From the NCBI RefSeq assembly GCF_002865645.1, contig NW_020194552.1:1178001-1242000 (forward strand): a stretch of 64,000 nucleotides of DNA. The letters run 5' to 3'. Source of the stretch: Hyaloscypha bicolor E (taxonomy: Eukaryota > Ascomycota > Leotiomycetes > Helotiales > Hyaloscyphaceae). Below the pieces are notes generated by a model, which saw nothing but the letters and a program-made list of their open reading frames with translations, had not been told where the DNA came from and ran no database searches. The position numbers and the translations under genes were made by a program. This document shows positions 1-12,100 of this stretch, piece after piece (the first letter of the stretch is position 1; every line of letters starts with the position of its first letter).

Positions 1-440
1 CTCTGCCGCGCCCTCAATTGCAGTCCTCCCATCTTTGAGTGCAGGAAGAGCATTCACCTCAGCGCCATTTTCGATGAGCATCTGTGCAATATTGATATGA
101 CCTCTGATTGCAGCGCCCTGTAGGGCTGTAATTCCTCCGCTAGCTGCTGGGGCGGCATTTATCACCGCTCCATGGTCGAGAAGGAGTTTTACCAACTCCA
201 TGTTTGGCATCTCACATGAAGCAGCCGCTTGTAGAGCAGTTCTACCATGCATGTACGCCGGTGGATCGTTTGGGCCAGCTCCTGAGTCCAACAGGAGTTG
301 TACAGATTGAAGCTGGCCTTTTCCGGCGGCTAGTTGAAGAGGCGTTCTTTGGCCCCCAGCGGATGATGTGGTATTCCAGTAATGATTGGGTTTGGCCTTC
401 CCTTCAAGAGCCCGACGAAGCAAATCAATCCCTTCCTGCT
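1..440 (-). pseudogene. 3' part of the Clr5-ankyrin gene, cut off by a solo LTR and the window edge
   Basis: Read on the minus strand, this stretch encodes ankyrin repeats in one open frame that runs off the window edge. Typical pieces are GRTALQAAA, LLLDSGAG and LIENGAEVN, with the usual spacing of about 33-40 residues. Removing the LTR at 441-766 and one copy of its target duplication joins this frame to the region after the stop of the upstream gene. The join reads SPLLHDLIEQEGIDLLRRAL, which is coherent ankyrin-type sequence, but it lies one frame off the upstream ORF. So this is the original C-terminal half of the gene at 795-3725. Today it is separated by a frameshift near 795-810 and by the LTR. 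It could still be translated only if it had its own start. Confidence 0.75.
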
Positions 441-766
441 TGTTGAATTGGTACTAGCTTACTAGTCCTTCCAGTACCAGGTTCAACTACTAATATTAGC
501 TTCGCCACTCTCATTTATAATGGTTTACTATGGAAGCCTATGGAATAGCTCACTATGGAAGCTCAGGGAACGCTCACTAATATATATGAGTCATCTGATT
601 TATAATATACTGGAGGAAATCGCCACCCACTAGTGGGTATATAAGAACTGTACTTTAGATTCCTCCTCTCCTTTTTTACTCTTCACTCTCCTGTATCTAG
701 TCATTTTACAGATTGTCAACCTCCAATATATCGATTTTCCATCAATAAATCGATCACTTTCCAATA
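441..766 (+). mobile_element. Solo LTR of a Ty1/copia-type retrotransposon inserted in the ankyrin gene
   Basis: The 326-bp segment begins TGTTG and ends CAATA, one RIP-type C-to-T change from the classic copia end CAACA. It is flanked by a perfect 5-bp target duplication, CTGCT, at 436-440 and 767-771. A TATA-like motif (TATATAAG) lies near 638 in plus orientation, followed by a pyrimidine-rich stretch as in LTR promoters. No internal retrotransposon sequence remains, so it is a recombination scar. Deleting it restores contiguous ankyrin coding sequence across the site apart from one frameshift. The family assignment rests on the terminal motifs alone. Confidence 0.72.
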
Positions 767-794
767 CTGCTCGATAAGATCGTGCAGCAAGGGA

Positions 795-3725
795 CTAGGT
801 GAACCATCTGCACGGTTGGTTCACTGATGCTCCTTGATCAAGAAGGAAAAGAAAGATCTCTGTCGGTATTTTATCATAATAAACCCAACGATAAGCATCT
901 GTATTACCATTAGTCGGTTCCCAAGGTCGCAATGTCGCTTCAAGGGTAGTTATTCCGTCGATAAGAGCAATAGGCCCGTTGATGTCTGCACCATGATCGC
1001 AAAGCAACCGTATTTTCTCCATACTGTGGGATAGGGCAGCTGCCTGCACAGATGTACGGCCTTTCACAGCAAATGGGGGCGCGTTGATGTCAGCACCTCG
1101 ATCTATCAGAAGTCTCACCAACTGGATGTCACCTTCCTTTGCGGCTACCTGGAGAGCCGTAAAACGGGTCCCATAACCATCAATGAATACCCCTCTATCG
1201 AGTAAAAATGGTACTGCCTCCGGATAATCGACGGCAGTGAGTTCAAGGACTTCGTTGCCGTATCTACCTAGATCGAACCCACCTTCGATAAATTTATCGA
1301 AAATACGTTCATCAAAAATTTCAGTGAGATCGTAGTGGTCCACGTCCTTATTGACATCTACCTTCGCGTGAATCAAGAGATCCAGGTAGTGATACATGGT
1401 TTGGCCAGTATCCATATACATAACAACTCTTGATGGGGTTGTTGACCCTTCGCCAAGATGAGAACCGTTTGGATCAACTCCATGCTCCAATAGATTGACC
1501 ACTGCCTTCGTCATTCGCAGTTTTAAAGACTCGACTAAGGCTTTCTCCAGTGTTTGCTTTGACAGTTTCGGATGCTGGGAGAGAAAGTTTGACCAGACTT
1601 TCGGAGAAGAGCTCGCTGCGGAAACGATCTGCGAAGGCATAATATCAGGCACGTTGGGAACTCGCTTTAGTAATATCGAATAAATTTCCGGGACTTTTTC
1701 GTGGGCGTATTCAAGAAGTGGCACCGAAAACACATCAACGGCGCTGTCAGCTCCCTTATCCAAGAGATATTCGACGATGGGCTGGTGGTTCTTGTATAGT
1801 GCAAAGCCTAGAGGCGAAATTCGGCCTTGGGGGGAAAGCTTTGTGGAAGAAACCTTATTCACGTCCGCCCCTCCGTCAACGAGGCATTTGACAATATCCA
1901 GGCTTTTCTTGTCGATTGCTTCCCAAAGGGACGATGTTGGAAACTCCCGTGATAGAGGAATATTGACTTCTGCTCCAGCCTGAACCAGCTTTTGAACAAC
2001 CGAAATATATGGTGTCCCAGAGAGATGTGTATAGAGCAACTGGCCCCAAGATTGCCCCTTCAGTAATCCGGGATCCAGATGAGCTAGGACAAACAACAAA
2101 AAGTCACAGTCACAAATTGCCATAAGTTGTTGTGCATACTCGTCGAATTTCGCACCAGCCACATGCATTTGTTTCAGGAAGCTGAGGTCTTGAGCCTGGA
2201 TTGCGGCTTCTAGAAGCCTCGATCTGAATGCACGGACCGAGGGCTTGTCGATTTGAAGGAACAGCTTGAGAGGATCGACATATTTTTGCTTGGTCACCCA
2301 TCTCACAAATGTTTCCATTTGAGGGCGCGATAGCAAGTTGTTCGAAGAGAAGTAGGCAACAATTTCCAACAGTGGTTGTAGTGGTTGATTGTGGGATGGA
2401 TCGAACAGCTTCTGGACCTGGGTACTGAGCTCCCCCATGTGCCGTTGCGGTAGAAATTTCTGCAGTTCTACTGTAAAGGCGGGTACGAGCTCACCAATTT
2501 GATTTCCAGAGCCGCTTTTCAAGAGATTCATGAGTACGTCCTGACATTCAATTGACGATACGCTTATTCTCATAGATTCACGTGATGATCCGAAAGCTGT
2601 GGGAGCTCCGAGCCAAGGCATGAACCCTCGTACATTCGACATTCGGGGGCTAATGACTTCAGTGCCTCAAAGTATATGTTAGCATGGCAGTCTAGAATCA
2701 ACAACATGGCATTTGTATCACTCACTGTTTCTTGAGAGGAAATCTTTGAGTTGGAAACAAGGCAATGCATGCAACAGATTGGTTGGAAACTTGTCAAAGG
2801 GAGAGGGGTTACTCTGAGCGTGCATAGGCCAAACCACAGTATTAATGAATAGCGGTTCGGGTGCTCCAAAGGTTATATCTTGGTCGAGATTCGACGGCTC
2901 ATCGGCGCCAGGTGAGGACCAATGGATTTGAGGCATATCAGGCTGAAGATCCAGAAATTCATCAAAATTCTCAGGGAAGTCCTCAATTCCGTTCAACGTA
3001 CCTGGATAAATTATAAGTAACCAAACGAGGCAAATTCAGAGAGCAGGATGTAGATATACCATATTGGAAATTGGGACTCGTTCCATTCTGCAATGGATAC
3101 AACCCAGAAATGGGAGATTGACATCGTCCGATTGGCATCTCTGATCTTAATATTTCCTCGATCTCTTGGTCTATTGCAGGCTCCGAGCTGACGGGTGGTG
3201 GTGACAATGGAGCTGATGGAGGCGTAGCGATGTTGATCCTGCCCTGGAAGCTCTGTTCAACTATTATGGCCGTCTTGTTAGTGAGAACCGAAGTATTATC
3301 AGAACAAAAATGGATCCCTTACCAGTTAGGGGACTCCTTGCGTCGATTTTAGATGAATAGCGATTGATCCCCAGCTTCAGTCGTTTTGGTTCTAGAGGCC
3401 TCCCGCGAACGAACACTTGGCTGTCTTTGCCTTCCAGTGCCCTCTTCTGAACCCGAGGGATAATTTCTTGCCACTCTTCAAAGCTAACATTCTTGTGACC
3501 ACTGAACTTCTTCTTGAATTGCTTTTCGCTACCCAATACATGAGAAATCTCTCAATAGACGAGGCTCCTTTGGCCGGATTATTGCACTCACCTCACGTCT
3601 AGCCCGTATTTCTCTTGCAGATAAGTGACCGTCTCCTGCCTCGTGTGATTTTGCGTGACGTAGAAAGAAATAACATCTTCCTCGTACGGCGCCCAGTTGA
3701 TGGTTTGTTTGGTTTCGTTCGACAT
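795..3725 (-). CDS. Clr5-domain ankyrin-repeat protein (C-terminally truncated)
   Basis: I read five exons on the minus strand: 3725-3592, 3528-3323, 3260-3060, 3001-2726 and 2665-795. They are separated by four GT-AG introns of 58-63 bp with matching phases, giving about 895 residues. The N-terminus (MSNETKQTINWAPYEEDVIS, then YGLDVSEKQFKKKF) is a Clr5 domain, residues about 10-70, a helical module common in fungal ankyrin and NLR-like proteins. A Pro/Ser-rich linker follows, and from about residue 480 many ankyrin repeats (LLDKGAD, LIDRGADIN and similar). Start choice: the first Met gives exactly the Clr5 N-terminus; an upstream in-frame Met would add a hydrophobic extension. The ORF ends in mid-repeat because of a single-base frameshift. 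The ancestral protein continued into 1-440. Function is unknown; such proteins are thought to mediate protein contacts. It may be a truncated but expressed allele or a young pseudogene. Confidence 0.8.
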
Positions 3726-3783
3726 TTTCCACCCATATTCTAAGATTAGATGGGCTGTGAGAATCAAAAATATGGCCATACAC

Positions 3784-5392
3784 AGCCGAGGGGCGGGGTC
3801 TCTAAACTAATTTTGGTGGTGAGTATATGTCGGGCGCACTAGCAAGGCAACTGAAACGCGAGCGTTCAAGGCGTAGGCACCTCTCACAATACAGAATCAT
3901 TTGTTAATTGCTAGTAGAGAGTAGTATTTTAAAAAAGAAGCCTAAAAAAGACCCCCAAAGATTAATGCTATATGTTTGTATATTGACCTTGAATTTTTGA
4001 AGAAGCCTGTGGTCGGTCGTTTCTGTGTACGCCTCTTGTTAACAGGGAACTAAAACTGGGCCTTGCAATTTTTGTTTCAATTTTAGCTAATGTCAGTCGT
4101 GGCTGAGGAGCCCAAATAAACCACCTGAGCATACCCTCTTCCTTGAGACGAATTTGCCTAGCCTTGCTCAAGTTTGCTCACCCACGGCTCAGAATGCAAG
4201 AGCAGTATCCCACGTCCTAAGACGCAAGCAAGAAACCTCTTATCGACATTCCGGTTTCGAAATACTTGTGTCTGAATCGAGCTTGCATCTACTGCCGGTT
4301 TCATACACTGGATTTCTTTTGCTCACAAGCACAGAACAAAATGCTTCAGGCTTAAGAGGGGTTGGCAATGCGAATGACGAGAGGAGTTCATTAACAAAAA
4401 GCACACTCCTTATTGGCACAAAAAAAGAAAGTTTGACTATTCTATTCCACAATTCGAACTCGGAGAAATAAACTGAGTCGAGAAATAGCATACCCCTCTG
4501 CCAAAGACCAAGACCAAATAAGAAGCCTCAGTCTTCTCCCACATGGTTCATGTCTTTCAAAAGTAGTTTTAGGAAAGGTGAGGGCATGAATGATATTGGT
4601 CGTCTTTATATACCTCTCTCTAATCTTACTTAAAGAGAGGTCGAAATTTTTAAGTCTAGTCCGCTGATCAATTTATTCGTAGTAGGCGAGCCAAATCGTT
4701 TTACCGGAGCTGAGATGAGCAGATATAAAGCGAATTGTAGAGAGGTTTCAAGCGCTACGTGAGGAATCCCAGTCGTCGCCCTGGTGTAGGATTGGTTGGG
4801 GAAACATATGGGGTTTTGGGCTGGCTGTGTTTGCTTTGAAGTTGTCGCGTCTCGCAGGAGACTGTAAGTGGGAATACTTTTCTACACAAGGTTTGAAGAC
4901 TGAGGTATTTGCGCTACGTTCGGGGGCTAGGGAAGATGGGCGTGCCAGCAAAGATTTAACTGACAACAAATCTATCATTGACAATGAGACTCCATTCTAT
5001 TGCACAGTTTTTACAAGTAAAGGAACAGACTCGAATGAAAGGTACTAGCTCTTTATCTCTTTGTGCAGAGGGCCAAATGGCAAGTCTTATGTTTCCTGCC
5101 CTCTCCTGCTGCACACGGTGAATGTGTGACAGAATTGTTCCTTTGATATTGCGGCTTTAGGGCTCAAGATGCGTGGTAATCTTTATACACTCCTTTCTCT
5201 CCTCGAGCTCACTTGCAGAGGAGGTGGATAATGAAGTTCAGTCCTCAACTCCAGGATTTCAGGAGTGTAAACCCAGAAACTGTGGCTTGGAAGCATGTTG
5301 GGAGATCTAAAATCCATTTTATATTAAACTTATTGTCATCCAGAGAATCCGAGAATATCACACAACTTCAAGGGAAGCAGATGGATCAATAG
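3784..5392. other. Intergenic region with no supported gene
   Basis: Short overlapping ORFs occur on both strands (for example 4154-4471 plus and 4240-4491 minus), but none shows a recognisable motif, consistent splice structure or single dominant frame. The part next to 3725 should hold the promoter of the Clr5-ankyrin gene. I saw no repeat or RNA gene. Confidence 0.5.
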
Positions 5393-5854
5393 TTTGACCC
5401 CAGTGTGTCAAAGGATTATTCAAGTTATTCATGAATGTTCATGGATAACTTGAATAAAATATAAGTAACGAGCAGCTTAAGAAACTTGAGTAAAATAGAA
5501 TAATTATTCATGAATAACATGAATAATCATGAATAGTCACGTGTAAGTCACGGGATTATTATAAATTAACACATATTTTAATTTTAAAAAATAAATAAGG
5601 TGCTTATTAAGCAAGCTTATATAAGGACACTTAAATACTGATTTTCTATAATAATAAACTTGAAGTATTACTAAGGTTCAATTTACTTACTAAGTGCTAC
5701 TACTACCTGATTAGGTAGTGAGATGGCACTAGGTGCGGCCCCCCCCGGGAGCCTTACCTAACTAGGCTAGCCATATCACGTATAATAATTACGTATATTA
5801 TTCAAGTTATTCATAAATATTCATGAATAACTTGAGTAATATATGAATAAAATA

Positions 5855-5945
5855 CGAGATCTGGGCCGCTTTGCTAAAATTAAAACTGGCCCCGGAGCTT
5901 GCGTAGGGCCGCCAGGTTTTAATTTTGCCCTGATCTCGATTCGAG
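5855..5945 (-). repeat. Terminal hairpin of the Helitron 3' end
   Basis: An imperfect palindrome starts exactly at the element edge: CGAGATCTGGGC on the left pairs with GCCCTGATCTCG on the right, with an extra CGCTTTGCT bulge in the left arm. The core contains GGCCCCGGAGCTTGCG. Helitrons normally carry a short hairpin just before their 3' end; here the palindrome is the end itself. A related palindrome lies at 7636-7725 with its core in the opposite orientation. Confidence 0.65.
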
Positions 5946-6689
5946 ATTAATTAGATAAAGCTCTCTCTATTTTTATAAATTACTATACTCCTTAATTATA
6001 CTTGCAAAGCTCTCCCTCCCCTTTTATAGGCCCTTTTAAGCCTTACTTTTACTTATTAAGCTCTCTCTTAATTTTCCCCCTCCCTTTTCTTTGATTATAG
6101 CCACATTACGCTCGCAAGCTCGTACTAATGTAACATATAAGCATATAGTCTTTTAAAGGCTTTTATTTAAATAATTATTAACTTCTAAAGGCTGTTTTCT
6201 ATCGTCTTTTATAAGACACCCGTAGCATTCTCTTGCCCTTGCCTCTCTAAGCTCCTGCTCGCCCGATTCCCTAGTACGTACTTGTATATGTCTTTGAAGC
6301 TCGTCTCTTGTAGGCTTATTTTCAAGTCTCGATATCCTTGCTTGCTCCTTTCTTTGAATCCCACATCGACGGTTTGACTTTTGCTTCCGTTTTCGGTATA
6401 TAGAGTACGTAAAGAAGTATCCAAATTCAGAAGGGGGGCGTTTTTGATTGTAACTAGAGTAGTATTCTAAGGGAAAGGGTTAGTAAGTATTTACGGACAG
6501 GTTTTCCTACTTACGGGCCATAGGCTCGTCTGTAAATTGATTTATAGATATCTCTTCGTCCGCAAGTTCCTCCTCTTTATTCGCAGGTCCTTCTTCTTTA
6601 TCCGTAGGTATATCCTCTTTATCCGTAAGCCCTTCCTCCCTTTGTATCTCTAAATATTAGCTAGCCGTAAGCCAGTACTATGCTTCCTC

Positions 6690-7090
6690 CTGCTCTTGCT
6701 CCTGCTCCTGCTCTTGCTCCTGCTCCTGCTTCCCCCTCTTATACTCGTCCGTAAACTACTATATATTAGCCCTGCTACTTACTATTTGCAAGCTCTTACC
6801 GGATCGTTCTCTTCCCATTTCCTCTCTTGCTCTATCTCCTACTGCTTCTCCTCTTTATCCCACTGCCATTCGTCGTCTTGTAATCGAGCCTGGAACTTCC
6901 TCTACTCGTCCCAAGCCTCCCTTTGGGCTTCTCCTTCTGCTAATGCCTTCTCCAAGTCCACAGGATCCCATATCCCACGCTTTTGTACCCGTAGCTTTGC
7001 TCTCTTCGCCCGTAAGACCCGCCGGTCGTGCCTTTCTTGTATAAACTCGCCCGTAGCTTTACGGTATTAGTCATGCTTTTGTATAAGGCA
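6690..7090 (-). pseudogene. Decayed coding remnant, basic and coiled-coil-like
   Basis: The minus strand reads as one long frame with two stops in Gln/Trp-like positions: HDRRVLRAKRAKLRVQKRG, then WDPVDLEKALAEGEAQREAW, then WQWDKEEKQ. The composition is Arg/Lys/Glu-rich and helical, like the C-terminal tail of many fungal transposases, but I cannot name the family. It continues into a Gly/Ala-rich low-complexity part made by a CTCCTG-type microsatellite at 6685-6735. It sits in the 3' half of the Helitron, so it may be captured or nested cargo. Confidence 0.4.
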
Positions 7091-7194
7091 GATTTCGCAA
7101 GTATAAAGTCGATATCCGTTCTCGTAAAAAGGGAAGCTTGTAATTGGGCGAAAGGACTTATACCCGGAGTAGCGTAGCCGGTTTAAAGGAAGGG

Positions 7195-7375
7195 TGTCTA
7201 TTGGGAGCCTGCAGAGCCTGTAAAGCCTGTAAATTAGCCTATAAACCTTGTAAAAGGGAGCCTGTGGAACCTGTGGAACCTGTAAAGTCTATAGAGCTTG
7301 TAGAGCCCGTAAAGCCTATAAAATGGAGCCTGTAAAGCCTGTGAAAAGGAGCCTGTAAAGCCTATAAAGTGGAGC
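7195..7375 (+). repeat. Degenerate minisatellite, unit GCCTGTAAA
   Basis: About 18 head-to-tail copies of a 9-base unit (GCCTGTAAA and variants such as GCCTATAAA, ACCTGTGGA and GCTTGTAGA) fill this stretch, some spaced by GGGA or TGGA. The period is a multiple of three, so a translation gives a P-V-K/E-type repeat, but no longer gene is visible around it. Confidence 0.7.
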
Positions 7376-7380
7376 CTGAA

Positions 7381-7541
7381 CTATCCCTTCGTCCGGTAGA
7401 AACTGTCCACGCTAGCAGGGGGGCCTGGCTCAGGGCGAAAAGGCGATAGATGACTAATAGGTTTCTAAGCAAAGGCACACGTTTTCGCCTGAGCCAGGCC
7501 CCCCTGCTAGCATGGACAGTTTCTACCGGACGAAGGGATAG
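7381..7541. repeat. Long inverted repeat, 60-bp arms with a 40-bp loop
   Basis: The arms at 7381-7441 and 7482-7541 are nearly perfect reverse complements, starting CTATCCCTTCGTCCGG and ending CCGGACGAAGGGATAG. Only about two differences are seen, far fewer than the decay around it would predict. It could be a young palindromic MITE or foldback element inside the Helitron. No clear target duplication was seen beyond the palindromic ends. Confidence 0.75.
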
Positions 7542-7635
7542 AGCGGGCCAAAGTTTTGGTATTCTCGTACAGATGCATTTACGTAATAGCATTAGTTTTC
7601 TCCGGAAAATAGCGAAAATGTAAGATAGACAAGTT

Positions 7636-7725
7636 TAGGGCCGCTTTGCTAAAATTATTAATTGGCGGCCCTACGCAAGCTCCGGGGCCAATTAATAATT
7701 TTGCCCTAAACTCGTCCCGAGTGGG
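7636..7725 (+). repeat. Second copy of the Helitron terminal-type hairpin
   Basis: GTTTAGGGC then CGCTTTGCT then AAAATT on the left pairs with AATTTTGCCCTAAACTCG on the right. It shares the CGCTTTGCT bulge and the CCGGAGCTTGCG core with the hairpin at 5855-5945. The core is inverted here, and this copy ends in CTCG on the plus strand. It may be the end of a second, related element nested in the first. Confidence 0.6.
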
Positions 7726-8689
7726 GTTGGAATTAAAGGGGGTATATGACTTGGTAAAGGCCTTTACGGACGGTATAAGAAGGAGAATAGCCCGTAAGTA
7801 TACAAAGTTACCCGTAAGTAAGTCAAAAGCTAAGCAAGACCTTGTAATATTTCTGGGTATACTATATTACTCATATGGTTTATATCAGGGGGTAAAAGAA
7901 TACAAAGCCCTGCTTGTGAGATTACCCGTAAAGCTGCCATATAGAACTGGCCGTAAGAAAAGACCGGCGACCGTAAATCCACCCCTACTGCCTCAAATAA
8001 CTGGCCCTGTAACTTATTAATAGTTATTATAAAGGATAAAGCAAGTAGAAACTACTTACGGGAGAGCGTAAAAGATAGTTACTGATCCGTTAACTGGAGC
8101 TTGATCCGTAGAATCGTCCGTAATTAGCCGTTAAAGTCGCCACCCAGTAGCCGTATATAAATCGAGAACCTCCCAAAGCTATAAATCAATATCTGTAACC
8201 CGTTATAAAGCCTTTCTTGCGGACAGAGATTCCGCAAGAGTATTACGGGTATACCAATCTTGAGTTATAGCTTGGAAAGGAGTAGACCCGGTAAATAGAT
8301 ACTTTATAAGATCTCTGGCGGTAATTCTGTAATCTCAGGATCTGCCTTGTTTATATTAGCCGAATCTACTACGAAATATATCTGTTCCTGGCCAGGAAGT
8401 ATATCCAGGATTATTTAGTTAAGCTTACGGACCGTATTATTCAGGGTTAATAGGATTGCCCGTCTGCTAAAGGCCCGGTAGTTATATAGGGCCCGCAAGA
8501 GTCGCTCTTATAGGTAGATATAATTAATTAGGTCCGTAACTAACTGGGTATACGGAATAAAAGGCGGGAGTATAATCTGCCTATTTAAGGACGGGTTATA
8601 TGGCAGATGACTAATCCAGTCTATAAAATCCTGCTCGGACGGGTTATTACGGACCCGTATATTAATCCGTAATAATAGCTAATAGAGCT

Positions 8690-9185
8690 ATAGCCAGATT
8701 TATGTCTGCTATAGGCAGGCCCGTACCGTATTGGCCCGTAAACCGTATAGGACTACTAGTAAGATCTGGGCAAAGTTCCTCCCGAGGATTACGGGTATTT
8801 CTCTAAAGAGAATATCGTCCGCAACCGACTATAAATTGACTATTAGCTAGTATACTACCTTAAAGCAGTACTTGTACTATATGGGTACCTTGTCCTAGAT
8901 AATCAGGTCTATAGATTGCAAGAGAGCCCCGAGCCGGCTCGTCTTAGTAATCGTACTTATAAACGACTTATTAAGCTCGAGCGGGATCCGGAACTGGGAG
9001 TGAGATATATATCTGTCCGGGAAAAAGAGAGCCGTAATACCCGTTAATACTATATATAGGACTACCTTACCCTGGCTATGGTAATAGTAATAGAGGGTCT
9101 TATAAAGGAACGTCTTACCGGTCCCGCCCGGGCCTTGCAAGTAGAAGTGGGCAGTCTGCGAATTGTCCGTAATTACTACCATAAT
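8690..9185 (-). pseudogene. Helitron Pif1-type helicase remnant
   Basis: A clean minus-strand ORF from 9182 to 8895 carries the Walker A motif GPGGTGKTFLYKTL followed by GKVVLYIVLTGITALFFP and HSQFRIPLELN, the diagnostic start of the Helitron/Pif1 helicase domain. Downstream, the frame continues as DLII, then a stop where the Walker B Trp is expected, then DKVP, then a stop where Gln is expected. Further on it reads DDILFREIPVILGRNFAQIL and VVLYGLRANTVRA, matching the family order. TGG-to-TAG and CAG-to-TAG changes are the stops RIP produces. The protein cannot be made today. Confidence 0.82.
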
Positions 9186-12100
9186 CGTCTGGAAGTAAGA
9201 ATACTAGTCTATATTTAGCTAGGCTTGTATTACGGTTACTAGTAACGTCTTATAAGTATAATTAACCTGTAGATTAGCCATATAGTGGCTTATAGTCTAG
9301 TTAAAGGTATTCTTAGGTAGGGTAATATCCATAAGTATTTGCTAGAGATCCGTAAGGCCGAGACTAAGCAAAAAGAGGCCGTAATTATAGTAAGAATTAA
9401 CCAAGGGCAGCGGGAAATTAATTAACGGGTTATAGGCTAGCTTATAGGCCAAGTTATTACAGAAATGCTTCTTATACCGGTCCCAGATTACTTGCTTATC
9501 CGTAATTAGCTACTGGCGGATACCTATAAGAAAGAGTATCTGTAAACTATAGCCGGTTATTAATAAAATAGCCTCGTTAAAGTACTAGAACTACTCCTGA
9601 TTATTCTCTACCAAGCCGCAGGCAATACAGGTAGTATAGTATATAGGATAACAGATACCCTTAACTAAGTAGAGCTTATTAAAGGACCGCAGATCGTATA
9701 TAACTATTAGTAAGAGCTATAAGTAGAACTGCTTGCCCGAAACTAGGCTATAGTAGTAAATATGGCTAATACTATACCCTTACTTGCGGTACTTCTATAT
9801 CCGGGTCTTGGTAACCTATATAAAGTGCTATAGGAACTTATAGTAGAGGTACTAGTGGCTGTCCTCATATATTATATTATATTTAAAGAAAGCTATTAAG
9901 GTTAAACGGGTATTTATAGCCCGGTTTGCGATTTGCTCGGGTAAGAGGTTATCCGTAAAGCAGACCGTATACTGCCTAGGGAAGTAGATTACCAAGTACT
10001 AGATCGGGGGGAACTCCTGGTATATTAGATACTTAAACAGGTACCAGAAAGCCTCTATAGGGCCTATATACCGAGCTTAAAGGTATTGGGTAATCTTATT
10101 ATCTGTTCCTGAGACTATAATAGTTATATGGTCCGTTTCTTTATAGACATACTTATAGATATACTTGATTACTTATATAAAAGCGCAAATCTTGATATTA
10201 ATATAGGAGCGGAACTTCTGGAGGAAGTATAGGTTATATAGAATGACCTAGTAGTTATTACGGATAATTTCCTGGCCTAGAAAGCCTGGTTTATAGACCA
10301 TAAATATATGGCTATTATCCCGGTACCGGTACTCGGAATACCTATTCTTGCAGATAATTATTATAGCCATAAACGTTTTAGGGAACCTCTTCTAGTATAT
10401 GAGCGGGGCTATAAGCGTTTTATGAACTATATATAGGGCTTTCGGATTATCTTCGAGGCCATATAGTCCGTAAGATATCTGACTAGTTACTATGGTTATA
10501 AGTTCGCCTATAGGATCCTATAACAGGTCTGGAAGCTTAATATAAATAACTTTATTAACTAAATCAGGGGTTAAGAAGACGGCTTTCCTCCTAAGAAATA
10601 AGAGCAGGTATATATACGGGAGGCTATGCTTCTGGTACTCAATCATATATATATGGCCTATATATAGTCCAAAAAGGTAATTCTTTAGGTCCGTAAGTAG
10701 CTCTCTTACCTTTAATATAAAGACCTGGTAAAGGAGATCCGGACGATTAATAGCTTACTGCCTGTTTAAGAAGTAATCTATAATCTCAGGCTAGTACAGA
10801 TTAGCTATAAAGGTAATAAAAAAGCTTGGCTTACTAAAGTATTATATAATAGCTATTGAGTCTTGAAAGAGCTATTATATAAAGCAATTACTGCCTGTAA
10901 AGCTTAATAAGAGGATAAAGTAATAGCTAATATTGCCTATATGGATATCCTTATGAATTAGAGTATCTATAAGTCTTATATATATGTCCGTACGGATATT
11001 CTACTAGTATAAGCAGAGCCAGTTAAGCGAGGTAGTCTTATAGGTAATATATATATTAATAATATACTACTAAAAGAGGCGGCTAGTATAAAAGAGCAGG
11101 AAGAAGGCCGGATGAATATAGAGGTAGTACTAGTAAAAGACCTACTATTCTAGCTATATCCGCTAATAGGTCCTATTACGGTCCTATAACTGCAAACCAT
11201 AGTACTAGCCCGGGTCACCGTATAAGAAGAGTAAGACATAGTAGAGCGGTATATATACTATATATATAATATTAACTATATATATTTGCGGATACTTGTA
11301 GCCTGCCTTATAGACCATAAGTACTAGATTATGGCGGCTTATATCCGTATACTCGTCCGGGATAAGGGCTATAACCTTATTACTTATTAGGAGGTTCTTA
11401 TAATAATAATTAGTACCCGACTCAAGAATTAAGTATATTTATGAGTTAAGTAAGATCCGGAAATCGGTTTACTAGCTCGTAAGACGCTTGTAGGCTATTT
11501 TATAGACTATAATAAACGGATTATAATCCGTAAGTATATTTATAAGCTATAAAAGAACTATATAATCTAAGTAAAGGAAGTTAGTAGCCCGTATATTAGT
11601 TATAAAGAGCGGATTATAAAAGAAGAGCTATATAAAGAAGGGTTCGGTATATAAAGCGGGCTATAGTAGGCCTTGGAAGTGGAAGAGCTTGCTATAGATC
11701 TGAAAGTACTAGATCTTACGGGAGAAGTCAATCCGGATATCTTTCTTATAACTAATTAATATAAAGGCAAAAGTATAATTATATACCCGGATATTCGTCC
11801 GGAAGGCCCGATAGAGCGGGTTATTGCCCGTAAAGAGGTAAGAGAAGTATAGAGAAGGCTTACGGATTAGAGGAAGTATTATATTGCCCTTCTTGTAATA
11901 GGCCTTAAAGCGATCGTCCGTATAGCCAAAATAAAGGGCTCTGTAAGCTATATAGCAACCTGTAAGCAGACTAGTTATATATACGGGAGCTGGCCGGAAG
12001 CGGGAGAGGAAGGCAGGAGGCCGTATAGTAGGTAGGTCGGCAGGAGGGTCCTCTATAATATGAACTGGGGCCGCAACGGACGGTTAACGGATCCGTTACT

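Noticed and set aside
6696..7070. Plus-strand ORF beginning with a run of leucines (124 codons)
   Set aside because: The poly-Leu is a CTCCTG microsatellite. The minus strand gives a much more protein-like, though broken, reading.
7646..8020. 124-codon plus-strand ORF in the Helitron
   Set aside because: It starts inside the hairpin palindrome and shows no motif. Its partly protein-like look (AFTDGIRRRIARKYTKLP) is noted, but support is too weak for a gene call.
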